DNA of 57,567 nt from Emmonsiellopsis sp. PD_33 (Eukaryota; Ascomycota; Eurotiomycetes; Onygenales; Ajellomycetaceae): contig JANTQF010000220.1 of assembly GCA_032988165.1 (NCBI GenBank), forward strand, positions 1 through 57,567, written 5' to 3'. Under the pieces are notes generated by a model. The model was not told the DNA's origin, made no database searches, and was given only the letters and a program-made list of their open reading frames with translations. A program made the position numbers and the translations under genes. This document shows, piece by piece, positions 35,757 to 46,014 of this stretch (position 1 is the first letter of the stretch; each line of letters opens with the position of its first letter).

Positions 35757-37492
35757 TATACTATTATTACCTGATGCTATGACTTTTATATTAACTTCCA
35801 ACCTTTACCCCTACCTACAGTGGTTTTCTCTGTCAGTGACATCTAGAATGAACAAATGTGAATGTAAATGTAATAAACAAATAAATATACAAATAGATGA
35901 TCAATTAATAGCCAGGCTGCTATTAATATGAATTGCTTGAGAAGGAAATAACTCATATACAGCTATGAAGCCCAGTCAGTGTTAGTATGAGATTAATTGT
36001 AAAGGAAGAGATTAATTATGGGTAAACTTCAGCTATCAGTGCTGATGGTGCAGAACTGTGGGATCTAATAGATTGAGATAAATTATAATTAACATTATTC
36101 TTATTATTTTTCAGGAGAAAACATTACTTTAGAAAAAGATTATACTAATTATATCTATTTTTAATGATTTCCTCCTTTCTATCACATTCTTACTTCAGAC
36201 AGCTATATACTAACTGTTTTTATTATAATAGTATTAGTTTCAATTGATATGTCTTATTTTGATAAAATACCTGCTACATACTAACTTAACTCTCATCAGT
36301 TAGTTGCTGATAGTTATTCTCTCACTTCTATCTTATTACTTAAAAATTATCTTACTCCATTCTTTTCTTACCTTTAATTACATTAGATTCTATCTTATTA
36401 TTTACTGGATTAGTGCACTTCTTATTTCTGAAGTCTTTCCTTTTTCTTTAAAGCTTTTAAAATCAACATCAAAAAAAGCTGTGAAGATAAGAATTAGTTG
36501 ACACACAACTTGAGATGAGTTCTACAAGTCAGTAGTCAGAGGTAGATTGATCTAAATAGTATATGATTTTAATATTCAAATTTGAAGTCTACACTGATAA
36601 GATGGTTTGAAATTAAGCCTGTAGCATGACCTGGTAGAAATGGATTAAAGTATAGGTAGGAGCCTATTATTAATAATTATCATAGTAATGAGGATATAAG
36701 TAAGGATAATGATTTGAAGAAAGTTAGTAATGATATAGATGTAAAAGATAAGCCTCATCTTCCTCTAAATAAGTAAAAATGAATTGAGCTAGGTCTGGTG
36801 AGTTATTCTCTTTATTATATTATACCTATCAATATTAATGCTGTTATAGAATGATTTTACCTATTAGTATTAATATAAGTTTACTTACATTTTATAATGT
36901 CAGTACTGAAATCAACTGATTATTTAAATTAGAACTCTATACTACTATAAAGATCATCTCTTTCAACTGAAAGCTCTTTCTTGAGTTCTTATGATAATTA
37001 GATTTTCTTGGGCTCTACTAGTAGCTATTAAACTCTCCTTACCACATCTAATGTAATTAAAGACAATGCAATTAAGAAGAGTGAAGAGTATCTTACATGA
37101 GCTAAATCAGAGTAAAGACTAGATAGAAGTAAAATACAAGACAATAATCATGCCCTTCTTGATGATGTTAGGGTTTTATGTGCTGGAAGGCTATACTCTA
37201 ACTATGAAATTCTATCATCACAGTGGATATCTTGACTAGAAGAAAAGAAGCCCCTGATATTAAAATTAATAAAGAAGATATGAAGAACACAGTGTGAGAA
37301 GTTAATCAAGCAGTGAAATTAAATGAGAGATATAATTGATCTCAAAAATCAGCTAATAAAGTAGTCTAATCATTGAGAGGCACAAATAATAATTCCTCTA
37401 AGCATATTACTTACATACTAATACTCTAATACTGATATAACACTAGCAGGTTTTTGAATATATTACTTTAGTTTAATATCATCATACAATAA
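35757..37492. other. AT-rich stretch, no gene recognised
   Basis: It contains several short frames and possible coding remnants (for example around 36,655-36,780, rich in Asn/Asp/Lys codons) but nothing I can tie to a family. Confidence 0.4.
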
Positions 37493-38225
37493 TGGTCAAA
37501 GCATACATTAATAGCATATTTAATAGTAGATACTTAAAGGAAGTAAATCTACAGAAGAAGATACAGATAGAGCTTCTAAAGAACTATCTTTATCTGTACT
37601 TAGATGATGTTTGTAATGAGAATGGAATAGACTCTATTTTTCATTATTTTTAATCTCTATTAACTGACTTTACAGAACTTAAAACACAGTATATAATGGC
37701 TTTCCAATAATATTCTTCAGATGTTTGCAAAGCTTTTCTATGGTTAAGATCAATATAACTTAGCAAATAACTTACTCATACAGAAGTTCTTTGAGTACTC
37801 TAAATAAAAGCCTGCTGCCATTCTTTCTATCTTTATCACAGCTAATTTAGTGTACTTTGCAATTAGGAATCTTAGATAAATAATTAGTCAGTCTGGGGAT
37901 ACAGAATTAAAATTTGATGAAGCTTTGGCCTTTTATAAGAATTAAACTTTATGATTACATGGGATTGAATCTTTATTACTAATATTTGTAATTAGGAAAA
38001 TTCAAGGATTTAACAGCCATGTGAGGGGAAATGTGTGAGGAGTAAAGAGATATACTGAGACATATTATTCAAAAATAAGTTTGAAATCTTTCTGGATTTC
38101 AGAAGGATAATAGGGAAACTACAGTAAATAAGATTGTTGCTGATCTAAATGCTAATACAGTGAAAGATCTTAATTTATTTAAGCTGATAGATAATGAATA
38201 GAAAGGTGCAGAGTAATTAATATAT
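37493..38225 (+). pseudogene. unrecognised degenerate gene
   Basis: From ATG 37,493 the frame reads MVKAYINSIFNSRYLKEVNL and continues for 54 codons. A probable intron acceptor (TTAACTGACTTTACAG at about 37,676) opens the next segment, which contains KPAAILSIFITANLVYFAIR (37,810-37,870) and ELKFDEALAFYKN, followed by a final segment ending around 38,220. The hydrophobic helix followed by an acidic stretch loosely recalls a transposon-associated domain of fungi (DUF6532-like), but this is a weak impression and I would not use it as an annotation. It lies between the two inverted 81-bp arrays. Confidence 0.35.
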
Positions 38226-38845
38226 CTTTATAGATTCTCTATACTCTCTCTTATTTACTTGAGATCTAACTCTACTTCTAAGATAATAGTATATTAATTC
38301 TTTCACAGACTAGCTGTCTACAGCTCAGAGTCTATCTCTATAATTACTAATACTCTGCTGGCAACCCCATCAGCATCTATAATGAAAGAAGTATAAACTA
38401 CCATGGTTTTTTAATATTTGATTATCTTCATTATGTGAAACTATCTCTTACTGCAGTACATATTTATTACTGAGAGGTCTCTTTACTTAATATTTCTCTC
38501 AGCAAGATTGTGATGTTATTTATTAATAGCTCTTTTATAATTCTTATTTATATTTAATACCTACATTTTTGATTTTCTTACTTCTTCTTTTATTCCTCCC
38601 CTTCATCACTGTAACTGCCTATTTCAAACAACACCTGATACTATTTGTTCAATGATTGTTAATCTATCTTAATTTTATTTTTTACTATTTATAGATTCTA
38701 TACATTATAGATGAATAGTACTTTTATTGAATTGAGTAATAATAATAATCAATGTGACTAATGTGTGATAGATGATAGTATCAGTAAAGATAATATTATT
38801 AATAATAAGATATAGAGTACTGCTGATGCTGTCACCAATGTTAAT

Positions 38846-39190
38846 GTGAATAAAAATAGAGATATATTAGCTAATATTAGTATGACTAATATAAGTAGTA
38901 ATAGGAATACCTCTAATAATATTAATGTGGATGGGGGCAGGGACATACTAGCTAATATTAGTGTAACTAATATGAGTGGTAATGAGGATACCTTCAACAA
39001 CATTAACATGAATGGGGGTAGAGACACACTGGCTAATATTAGTGCAATTAATATGAGTAATAATAGGGACATCTCTGACAACATTGATGTAGATGAGGGT
39101 AGAGACATACTGGCTAATATTAATATAGCTAATGCAAGTGATGATAGAGACACCTCTAACAATATTAATGTAGATGGGGGCAGGATATTA
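38846..39190 (+). repeat. 81-bp minisatellite array, plus orientation (open reading frame retained)
   Basis: About 4.3 units of 81 bp encode, without any stop, a 27-residue repeat of the type RDILANISVTNMSGNEDTFN. Unlike the inverted counterpart at 35 kb, the frame is clean here. The ORF continues into non-repeat sequence to 39,280, which is probably incidental. Confidence 0.9.
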
Positions 39191-39349
39191 TACACATATG
39201 CTTCATATTATAGAATATCCATGGTGCTTAGTCACCTACATAGCTTAGTCAGGCCTCATGGTATAAATAGCTATAGATAGCCCAGGAACATAGAGAAAAT
39301 AATCTTATTCTATGTAATATTTTCATCTCAAGTTATCTTAATCACACAG

Positions 39350-39560
39350 GGACACACCTACTAATATTAATATAGCTAATATTGAGTGGTGAGAGGGATA
39401 CCTCCACCAAAATTAATATAGATGGTGATAGAGACACACTGCATAATATTAGTACATCTAATGTAAGTGGCAATGAAGATATCTCTATAAATCTTAGTAT
39501 AGTTGATGCTATTTGTAGCAGCAATACCTCCATCAATATTGATATGATTGGGAATATTTA
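39350..39560 (+). repeat. 81-bp minisatellite, second short plus-strand segment
   Basis: Two to three diverged units of the same 27-codon repeat, separated from the main array by about 160 bp of unrelated sequence. Confidence 0.8.
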
Positions 39561-42150
39561 CACTATTAATACTATTAGTGTGATTATTACATTATAGGCA
39601 TATACAAGAGACTAGCTGCATGCAGTGGCTCCTGCATGCTTTAAGTGAGATTATATGATAAATCACTGTGCCTGCCAAAACTGTATAAGTGTACTTGTGC
39701 CACCACATGCCCCACATGCAGTAAAAAGATTTTGCTGATGTCATAAATAATTTTTCAGTAAATAAGTAGATTCTCTGTAGCATATAAAACCTACTAAATG
39801 ATTTTAACTTAGAATTATCTACCTCTCTTCTACCTCAACATCTACTCATCTGAAACTATATATCTATTAATTTTAAACAAGAAGAATCACTATCACTTTC
39901 CAGATAAAAACTAGACATACTTATTGATATCTCATCTTTACCACTAATCTTTCTAAAATTAATTTATTACAGTGATGAGCCATCACAACCTGCCACAATT
40001 AAAAGTAAGATACTAAAGGAATTACTCAGTAATACTAAAGAGTGTGATTAGTAGATATATAGTCAGGGTAATAGTGATTTCATCAGTCTTTATCTAGAGG
40101 ATTTCATAATATATATACAAACTTGAAGTTTCCCAAGATCTTATAGTTCAGAAGCAACCACAGGTTGCAAAATAAACTAGAGTACAAGTAATATGTTAGA
40201 GATGACTATACTATTTATAATGAAAGTACTTTCTGTAGTAAAGTATATTCTTTTCCCCTTGAGAACTTATATACTTTACTCCCCAGAATTAACCCTTATC
40301 TCTTAGAGATTTTATGTACTTTTCTCCCCACTGAGGGTACTATACACTTCTCTTTTAAGAAGTTACCAGCCTTTATAAGTGAGAAGAAAGGATTAAAGTC
40401 AGTAATTATAATATTAATATACTGAGTTGATAGGTTAATTCTACTAGATATTTCATCAGACTTACTACTAATAGGTTAGACATCAACCTATATTAATGAA
40501 TGAATACTAATAGTGCCATGTAGTATTATCTCTTTTCAGGTTTTTAGAAGCTACAAACCTCATAATTAAAGGAAAATAATACTACTGTAGTTACAGTTAT
40601 TAATCTATCTATACTAGACTAAAGTAAGATCTTTTTTATTCATACTATATTTATAGTTCAATCAGCTTTCAGTTCAGACTTCAATGATGAGTTAAAGAGA
40701 GATAAGGTAATCTATGCTCTATTAATATTCATTTTATAAGATATATAAATGAAGAGCTTTAATAAATGATTAATAGAATGATTATAATATTATTTCTTAA
40801 GTCTTAACTATCTTTCTATTATCTTACTGGTTCTTCTTGTCTTCCTCTATCAGACTTTTCCTTCTTATAGATTCTCTTATCACATAACCTCTCTATATCC
40901 TCTTATCTTGATAGCTCTATAAGAACTACCTTCTTTCTGGCTCATTAGTATCATGTACTTTATTAGCTGGAGCTGAAAGCTCATAATGGTCAGAGGATGA
41001 AACTAAAATATATATATTTATATTAGGAGCTTGAATTTATTTCTTGACTATCCTCACTGTATATTAAGCTATAAACCTACTCTCCTACACTCTCCAAACA
41101 ATCAAAATAATGTCATTCTACCAGAAGGATCTAACTGAGAAGTAATAAGTATAATTACTCTTTATTATTAGTTTTCTTCTAGTTCTTATCAACAGCTATT
41201 TACCCATTCTTAAAAAACAGTGATGAAAGGAGCATCTCTTTGGGTTTTCTATCAGACTATATAAAGATACACAAATTAATAGTAAATACTTTACTTTTAC
41301 TTTTATTTCTATTTCATATCATTGCAAGTAGGAGTAAGGGTCTTCTTATAGATTATTATATTAAATTAAACATAAGAATCTTTCCTGATGATATATATTA
41401 TATAACATAATCTATTCTCCTTGAATTAGTAGGGGCCAGAAATGAATAATATATAACTTATTTAAATCTTATAGAATATTCTATTAAGTTTTTAAAGTGT
41501 ATGTTAATTTCTATCCTCCCCTCTCTATTTTCTATCCTTATAAAAATTCAATTCATCAGTATGATTAAAATAAAAGCTAATAAAATGTAAATTCTAGATA
41601 AATTTATTCTATTTCTCTTCTACCCTAATATCCACCTATTTAGAACTATGTGTCCATCAATTTTAAATAAGAAGGAGGAATAAAAACTAATAATTATAAT
41701 CAAATAGATTCTCTACAGTATATAAAACCTACTAGGTGATTCTAATCTGAATTTACCCACACAGTCTGAGGTATATATGCTATTTAGGAAGGATTGAGTT
41801 GCATAGAAAGTAGGTTATATGAGAGAACCTAACTGTCTAGATTATTAGGTCTATTATATGTATGTATTTTTCTATGGGTAATGATATCATACTGATGATC
41901 TACCTGCATCTAGAGCTAGATGATAGAGATATGTATAAATAGAATAAGATATGAGTAAGAGCAGATTTGTTCATCTAGTTTTCTTACTGGGTGTGTTGGG
42001 TGTTATTGAAGCTTGAGGTGGCAAGTAAGAGGTAGAAGCTATACTCTGTAGTAGGAATAGAGTTACTAGGTGATTACTAATCTGATTATTAATATTTTAT
42101 TAACTTCCTATTGGTGCATGCAGTGCTGTGTGGTCTTTTGTATCAATGTA
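39561..42150. repeat. right arm of the island: AT-rich, with dispersed repeat copy and duplicated promoter-like block
   Basis: Family B copy 3 lies at 40,255-40,400. A block TAGATTCTCTGTAGCATATA...AAACCTACTA at 39,768 recurs diverged at 41,705, and a CTTCTACC(T/C)(C/T)AA block occurs at 39,829 and 41,621. No protein family was recognised in any frame. Confidence 0.55.
40255..40400 (+). repeat. dispersed repeat family B, copy 3
   Basis: AGAACTTATATACTTTACTC, then CTCTTAGAG(A/G)TTTTATGTACT, then a CTGAGGGTACTATACACTTC block and a GTGAGAAGAAAGGA end, in the same order as at 8.9 and 11.1 kb. The three copies span both arms of the island. Confidence 0.7.
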
Positions 42151-42191
42151 AAATTTTGCATTACAGACATTTGTCACTATGGACCACTGTA
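42151..42191 (-). repeat. right terminal inverted repeat (41 bp) and right edge of the island
   Basis: Reverse complement of 393-433 with three transitions. Directly after it stands GGTAT (42,192-42,196), then normal GC-balanced sequence with frequent CG dinucleotides (first at about 42,221). Confidence 0.88.
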
Positions 42192-42196
42192 GGTAT

Positions 42197-42958
42197 GGTT
42201 CCATCCAACCTCCAAACAATCGATCCCCTTCGTCAACACCATCACGGTTATACAATCGGGGCTTAAAGGCTACGAACTCCGGGCGGCCAGGCTGCCCGGT
42301 ATCCGAACCCCGCGCCGCGGGTGTGGGGTCTCACGGATGAAAATGCATTGCCCCTTACACGATGCCCGTCCAGCCCATGTTTATAGTCCTCCAGTCACTA
42401 CTTCAAGTTCTTGACATCAAGAATTTTCCCCACTTCAAGCTTGCGAGGCTGTTTTCATAACATCTCAGACGGCTGATTCCTGAACTGACCCTCCGGATCC
42501 AGTCGGGCCTAGTGACCCCAAGATTGTCTCCTCATGGGCAGGGGTAAGCCGTCTATCCGGATATTCCCCCGTTACGCCGCTGTATTGGTCTGTTCGTTTG
42601 TCCTTCTACAAGGTTCCTGTGCATATCCTGGGGCGCAGAGGACCAATGTTAGTGGTATCTCCAGGGTATTTCAAGCTGCCCCTGTTGCGGCTAATATTGG
42701 ATGGACCCAAGGGAACCAGCCTGGTCGAACAACCCCTGTTATGCTCCGGCTGTACCTGGAAATCGGGGATGCATCTTTGGCTTATATAGTCTGAATACGC
42801 CCAGCCGAAAAATCGAGACAATCTTCCGCTACAGTGGGCTTGCTCGACGGGCATTGGAAATTTACATCGCTTGAGCAAGACGCTATCAAGTGCTCACCAT
42901 TACATTTGCGTTGTCATCTTTTCGGCGAGTGGCTAGTCTGCTTACAACAGACGTCAAC
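42197..42958. promoter_or_regulatory. upstream region of the carboxylesterase gene
   Basis: GC-balanced DNA between the island edge and the esterase start. It includes a short hairpin, CCGGGCGGCCAGGCTGCCCGG (42,279-42,299), and CG-rich segments. The overlapping ORFs here (for example at 42,534-42,878) are not convincing genes. The island end lies only about 770 bp from the start codon. Confidence 0.5.
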
Positions 42959-44856
42959 ATGGTTTCCCTCAAGTCCCTAGCTTTTCTTTTTCTTGCAGCG
43001 GGCACCGCTTTAGCAGCTCCGGCAGATGACCTTCCAACCGTAGATCTGGGTTATGAGGTCCACCAAGCCCTCTCTTTCAATGTGAGGATTCCCTCCCCAG
43101 CATGCTTCCCTAACTAACATTTCAATGTCCAGTCAACCACGGGGATCTATAAATTTTCCAATATTCGCTTTGCCCAAGCACCGGTTGGGGATCTCCGCTT
43201 TGCATCACCTCTCCCTCCCCAAGGCCGGTCCGAAGAAGTACAGAGGGGAGAACTGGATGTTCATTGCCCCCAAGCATTGCCTATGTTCAGCATTATGGGG
43301 GAGATGTATAAAGTTGCCTACGTAGCCAATACTCCCTTCAATCTCACCCAGACAGTAGAAACATATGAATCTGCTATGGAAAATATACCAGCAACTATAG
43401 AGGGGATCTTTGGAGACCTGGTTCAAAGTGAAGACTGTCTCTTCCTTGACGTGGTCGTGCCAGAAGGTGTTTTCAAACGCGCCGACAGTGGGCGTGGTGC
43501 AGCTGTTATGGTCTGGTTTTTTGGTGGTGGGAATGTTTCCGGTCATAAAACAGAAGACCCAAGCGGCCTCATTGAGGCCAGCCAGGCTTCCGGAGACGAC
43601 GGTATTATCTGGGTATCTATTAACTATCGTGTGAGTGAAATTGTTCTTCATTTCTGGGAACACTGTGGAGGTTTTCATTCTGCTAACAGCCCATTGTCTG
43701 GTGTCTAGTTAGGGACCTTGGGCTTCTCATCAGGCCCGAAATTTCAAAGTGAGGGTGGGGCGCCCAACGCAGCATTGCTCGACCAAAGACTTGCACTCGA
43801 ATGGGTGCAAGAACATATACATAAATTCGGAGGGGACCGTGATCGAGTCACAATTTTCGGTATCAGTGCCGGTGCAGGTGATGTCTTGCATCAGGTCACT
43901 GCATACGGTGGAGAGAAACCAGCGCCATTCAAGCATGCCCTTACCATGAGCCAGGCTTTCGTGCCATCCGTTTCTACTGCAGGACAGGATAATATGTGGG
44001 CAACTTTCTTGGAGACTGCAAACGTTTCCTCCCTCGAGGAGGCCAGGGCGCTATCATCGGAGGCTGCAATCCTCGCAAACACGTTGTCAGTTGGCAGATC
44101 ACCTGTAAGGATCCTCACCCTGCCTTTTTTTCTTTCAATGTTCCACGTCATGGCCGGATCCTCTAAACGTATCTTTAGTACCTATATTACGGCCCCGCAG
44201 TGGATGGCGACTTCGTTCCTGAGTTCGCTGGCACTCTCCTTGAAAAAGGGAATTTCGCCCAAGGCGTGAAAATGATGATGAGCTTTGTTAGAAATGAATA
44301 CCCCACGATGTCGAATCCCCTCGTCACCGACGACGAAAAATACGCAGAATGGTTCCGAACGCATTTCCCCGGTATTTCCGATGATGTGCTTGCCCATCTT
44401 GTCAACGATCTCTACCCACCAGTGCTAGACGGACCGCACGGTTACGACAACACCTATGACCGTATGATCCAATCCGGCGCTGAATTTTTTATCACCTGCT
44501 CAACATTATTCGTCGACAAAGCACTCCGCAACGAAACACACGTCTTCCAATTCAGTGTTCAAACGGAAGGCGCACCTCAAGCGGTCCACGCCGATGACAA
44601 GCCATATCTCTACTACCCAAATACCGATGCCAAGGTCCGTGACGTCGATATCGCCCTCGCGTACCAGGAGTACGTTACCAGTTTCGCGTTGACTGGGACT
44701 CCTGTTGCGCGGAATGGTCCTGAGTTCCCAATGTATGGCCCAGATGCTCGCATTTTGAATTTCACGCTAGATGGTATTGTGACTGCGACGGATCCAAATG
44801 CCAATGAGAGGTGTAATTGGTGGCAGAAGGGGCTTTTTGCCCCAGATGCTTCGTGA
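42959..44856 (+). CDS. secreted type-B carboxylesterase/lipase family protein
   Basis: Exons 42,959-43,081, 43,133-43,630, 43,709-44,104 and 44,179-44,856 (564 residues). Introns are GTGAGG..CAG, GTGAGT..TAG and GTAAGG..TAG, all phase 0. Signal peptide MVSLKSLAFLFLAAGTALAA, so probably exported. Alpha/beta-hydrolase landmarks: SNIRFAQAPVGDLRF, EDCLFLDVVVP, the oxyanion loop VWFFGGGNVSGH, the nucleophile elbow FGISAGAGD (Ser as nucleophile), a candidate acid Glu in FVRNEYPTM and a C-terminal AVHADDKPYLYY with the probable catalytic His. Deviations: Ile replaces the usual Glu before the nucleophile, and Phe replaces the usual His of the HGGG loop. Length fits the family (about 550 residues). 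Substrate unknown. First gene right of the island. Confidence 0.9.
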
Positions 44857-46014
44857 GTGCTCCATGTCGTATAATTCAAATTTTGGGGTCGTCAACGGCC
44901 CTCTCTTCTGATAATCCGGTATTCGACGTTTCGAGTATTCAGAAACTAGTAGACAGAGTACTAGTAGCTTAATATTAGCCTTCTTGTTTTCTCAAACCTA
45001 TGGTTCATGACAAAATTCCCTCGCCCTGCAGGAAGTTTTAGAGAATGATATGGGAGGTGAATCATCAATCGAGTAGAACCGGCTTGAGAATGGGCTTTGG
45101 AACGTCGACGCAGTCGTTACCCATGAATGTACGGAGTATGAGAGAAGACTTTCTTTCACTCTCTCCCCCCCCCTTTTTTTTTTGCAAAAGCAATGGAGCA
45201 GAGCCGGATGGTACACAATGAGACGGGATATGGTGGGTTCCCGCCGTTCAAGTACAGCGTAATGCAAGCCAGATGGACCCCATCTTTAAAAAAGCCATGT
45301 GGGACGGCTCCCCACGCATGCGTAACTTTGGCTCAACATCCAAACTAAGTCTGCGGAAGCACATGAATATAATAACAGTCCGATATCTGGAGTCTGTCAA
45401 GATACGGTGGAAGTAGTAGATTATCTAGAGTTTGTGTCTAAGTGTACTCGGTTTCCTCCCTTCCTCCCACCTGTCTTGCAAGGCAGCGAGCTGGTTTGCT
45501 TTGAAGCTGGCTTATCCTTACCAAGTGTCTATCAGGCTGTTGTTATCCTTTCATATCGACTTTACTGGGCTCTCAAGGCGTATAAGAAGAATCAAACGGG
45601 TATGACACGCTAGGATGTTAAAATGAGGTATTCTGTTATCTCGATTATGTCCTAGATTAACCATAACGCCAGCCACTTAATGTACATACAAAACCACAAA
45701 CGCCAGCCTTCTTTACGTTAAATATCCGACGAAGAAGGCAACAAGATACCCACACACTTTGACGCGTCCTCAGCCAGCGCTATATATATATGTGCAAAAT
45801 TAATCAAGTCTCCAATTTCGGATCTTGAGCAAAAATCATGTTTCTCCCAAAAGTGGGAACTCCGTAAATGCAAATCAATCCATTTGTCGGATAGCGGGGG
45901 AAAAATTGCCGTGCTGAATCTTGAATTCCAACGGCTTATGTGCATGCAGAAAACAGAGAACAAATGCGATCAGTCAAGGGGGTATATAATATACTCATCG
46001 TTCAATTATGATGT
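44857..46014. other. convergent intergenic region
   Basis: 3' flanks of the esterase (+) and the TINC-like gene (-). Contains a C9-T11 homopolymer junction at about 45,166-45,185. ORFs of 60-90 codons here show no family or clear start. No gene is supported. Confidence 0.6.

Larger units (their letters stand above)
393..42191. mobile_element. 41.8-kb inverted-repeat-bounded AT-rich island (candidate giant transposon with nested elements)
   Basis: Seen: 393-433 and 42,151-42,191 are reverse complements with 38 of 41 bases matching, and the three differences are all C/T transitions with the T on the left copy. The outermost bases read TATAGTGG (left) and, read inward, TACAGTGG (right). Immediately outside both ends stands GGTAT (388-392 and 42,192-42,196), consistent with a 5-bp target-site duplication. 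Base composition changes abruptly at the right end. Inside, every gene is degenerate, CG dinucleotides are almost absent, and younger elements (hAT at 27.4-32.9 kb, MITE at 9.2 kb) are nested. Inference: one ancient large insertion. A 5-bp duplication fits an rve-type integrase, and a pseudogene of that kind lies 2.4 kb from the left end. Alternative: two unrelated copies of a small element in opposite orientation. Confidence 0.68.

Noticed and set aside
393..42191. Starship or Maverick/Polinton identity for the giant island
   Set aside because: I saw no DUF3435 tyrosine recombinase, protein-primed DNA polymerase, packaging ATPase or capsid-like gene, so neither label is supported.
42279..42299. 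Inverted repeat as a second transposon terminus
   Set aside because: A 21-bp GC-rich hairpin only, with no partner or target duplication.
43205..43678. 157-codon minus-strand ORF
   Set aside because: Opposite-strand shadow of esterase exon 2, which has family motifs.
45407..45613. 68-codon plus-strand ORF
   Set aside because: Short, no family, in a convergent 3' intergenic region.
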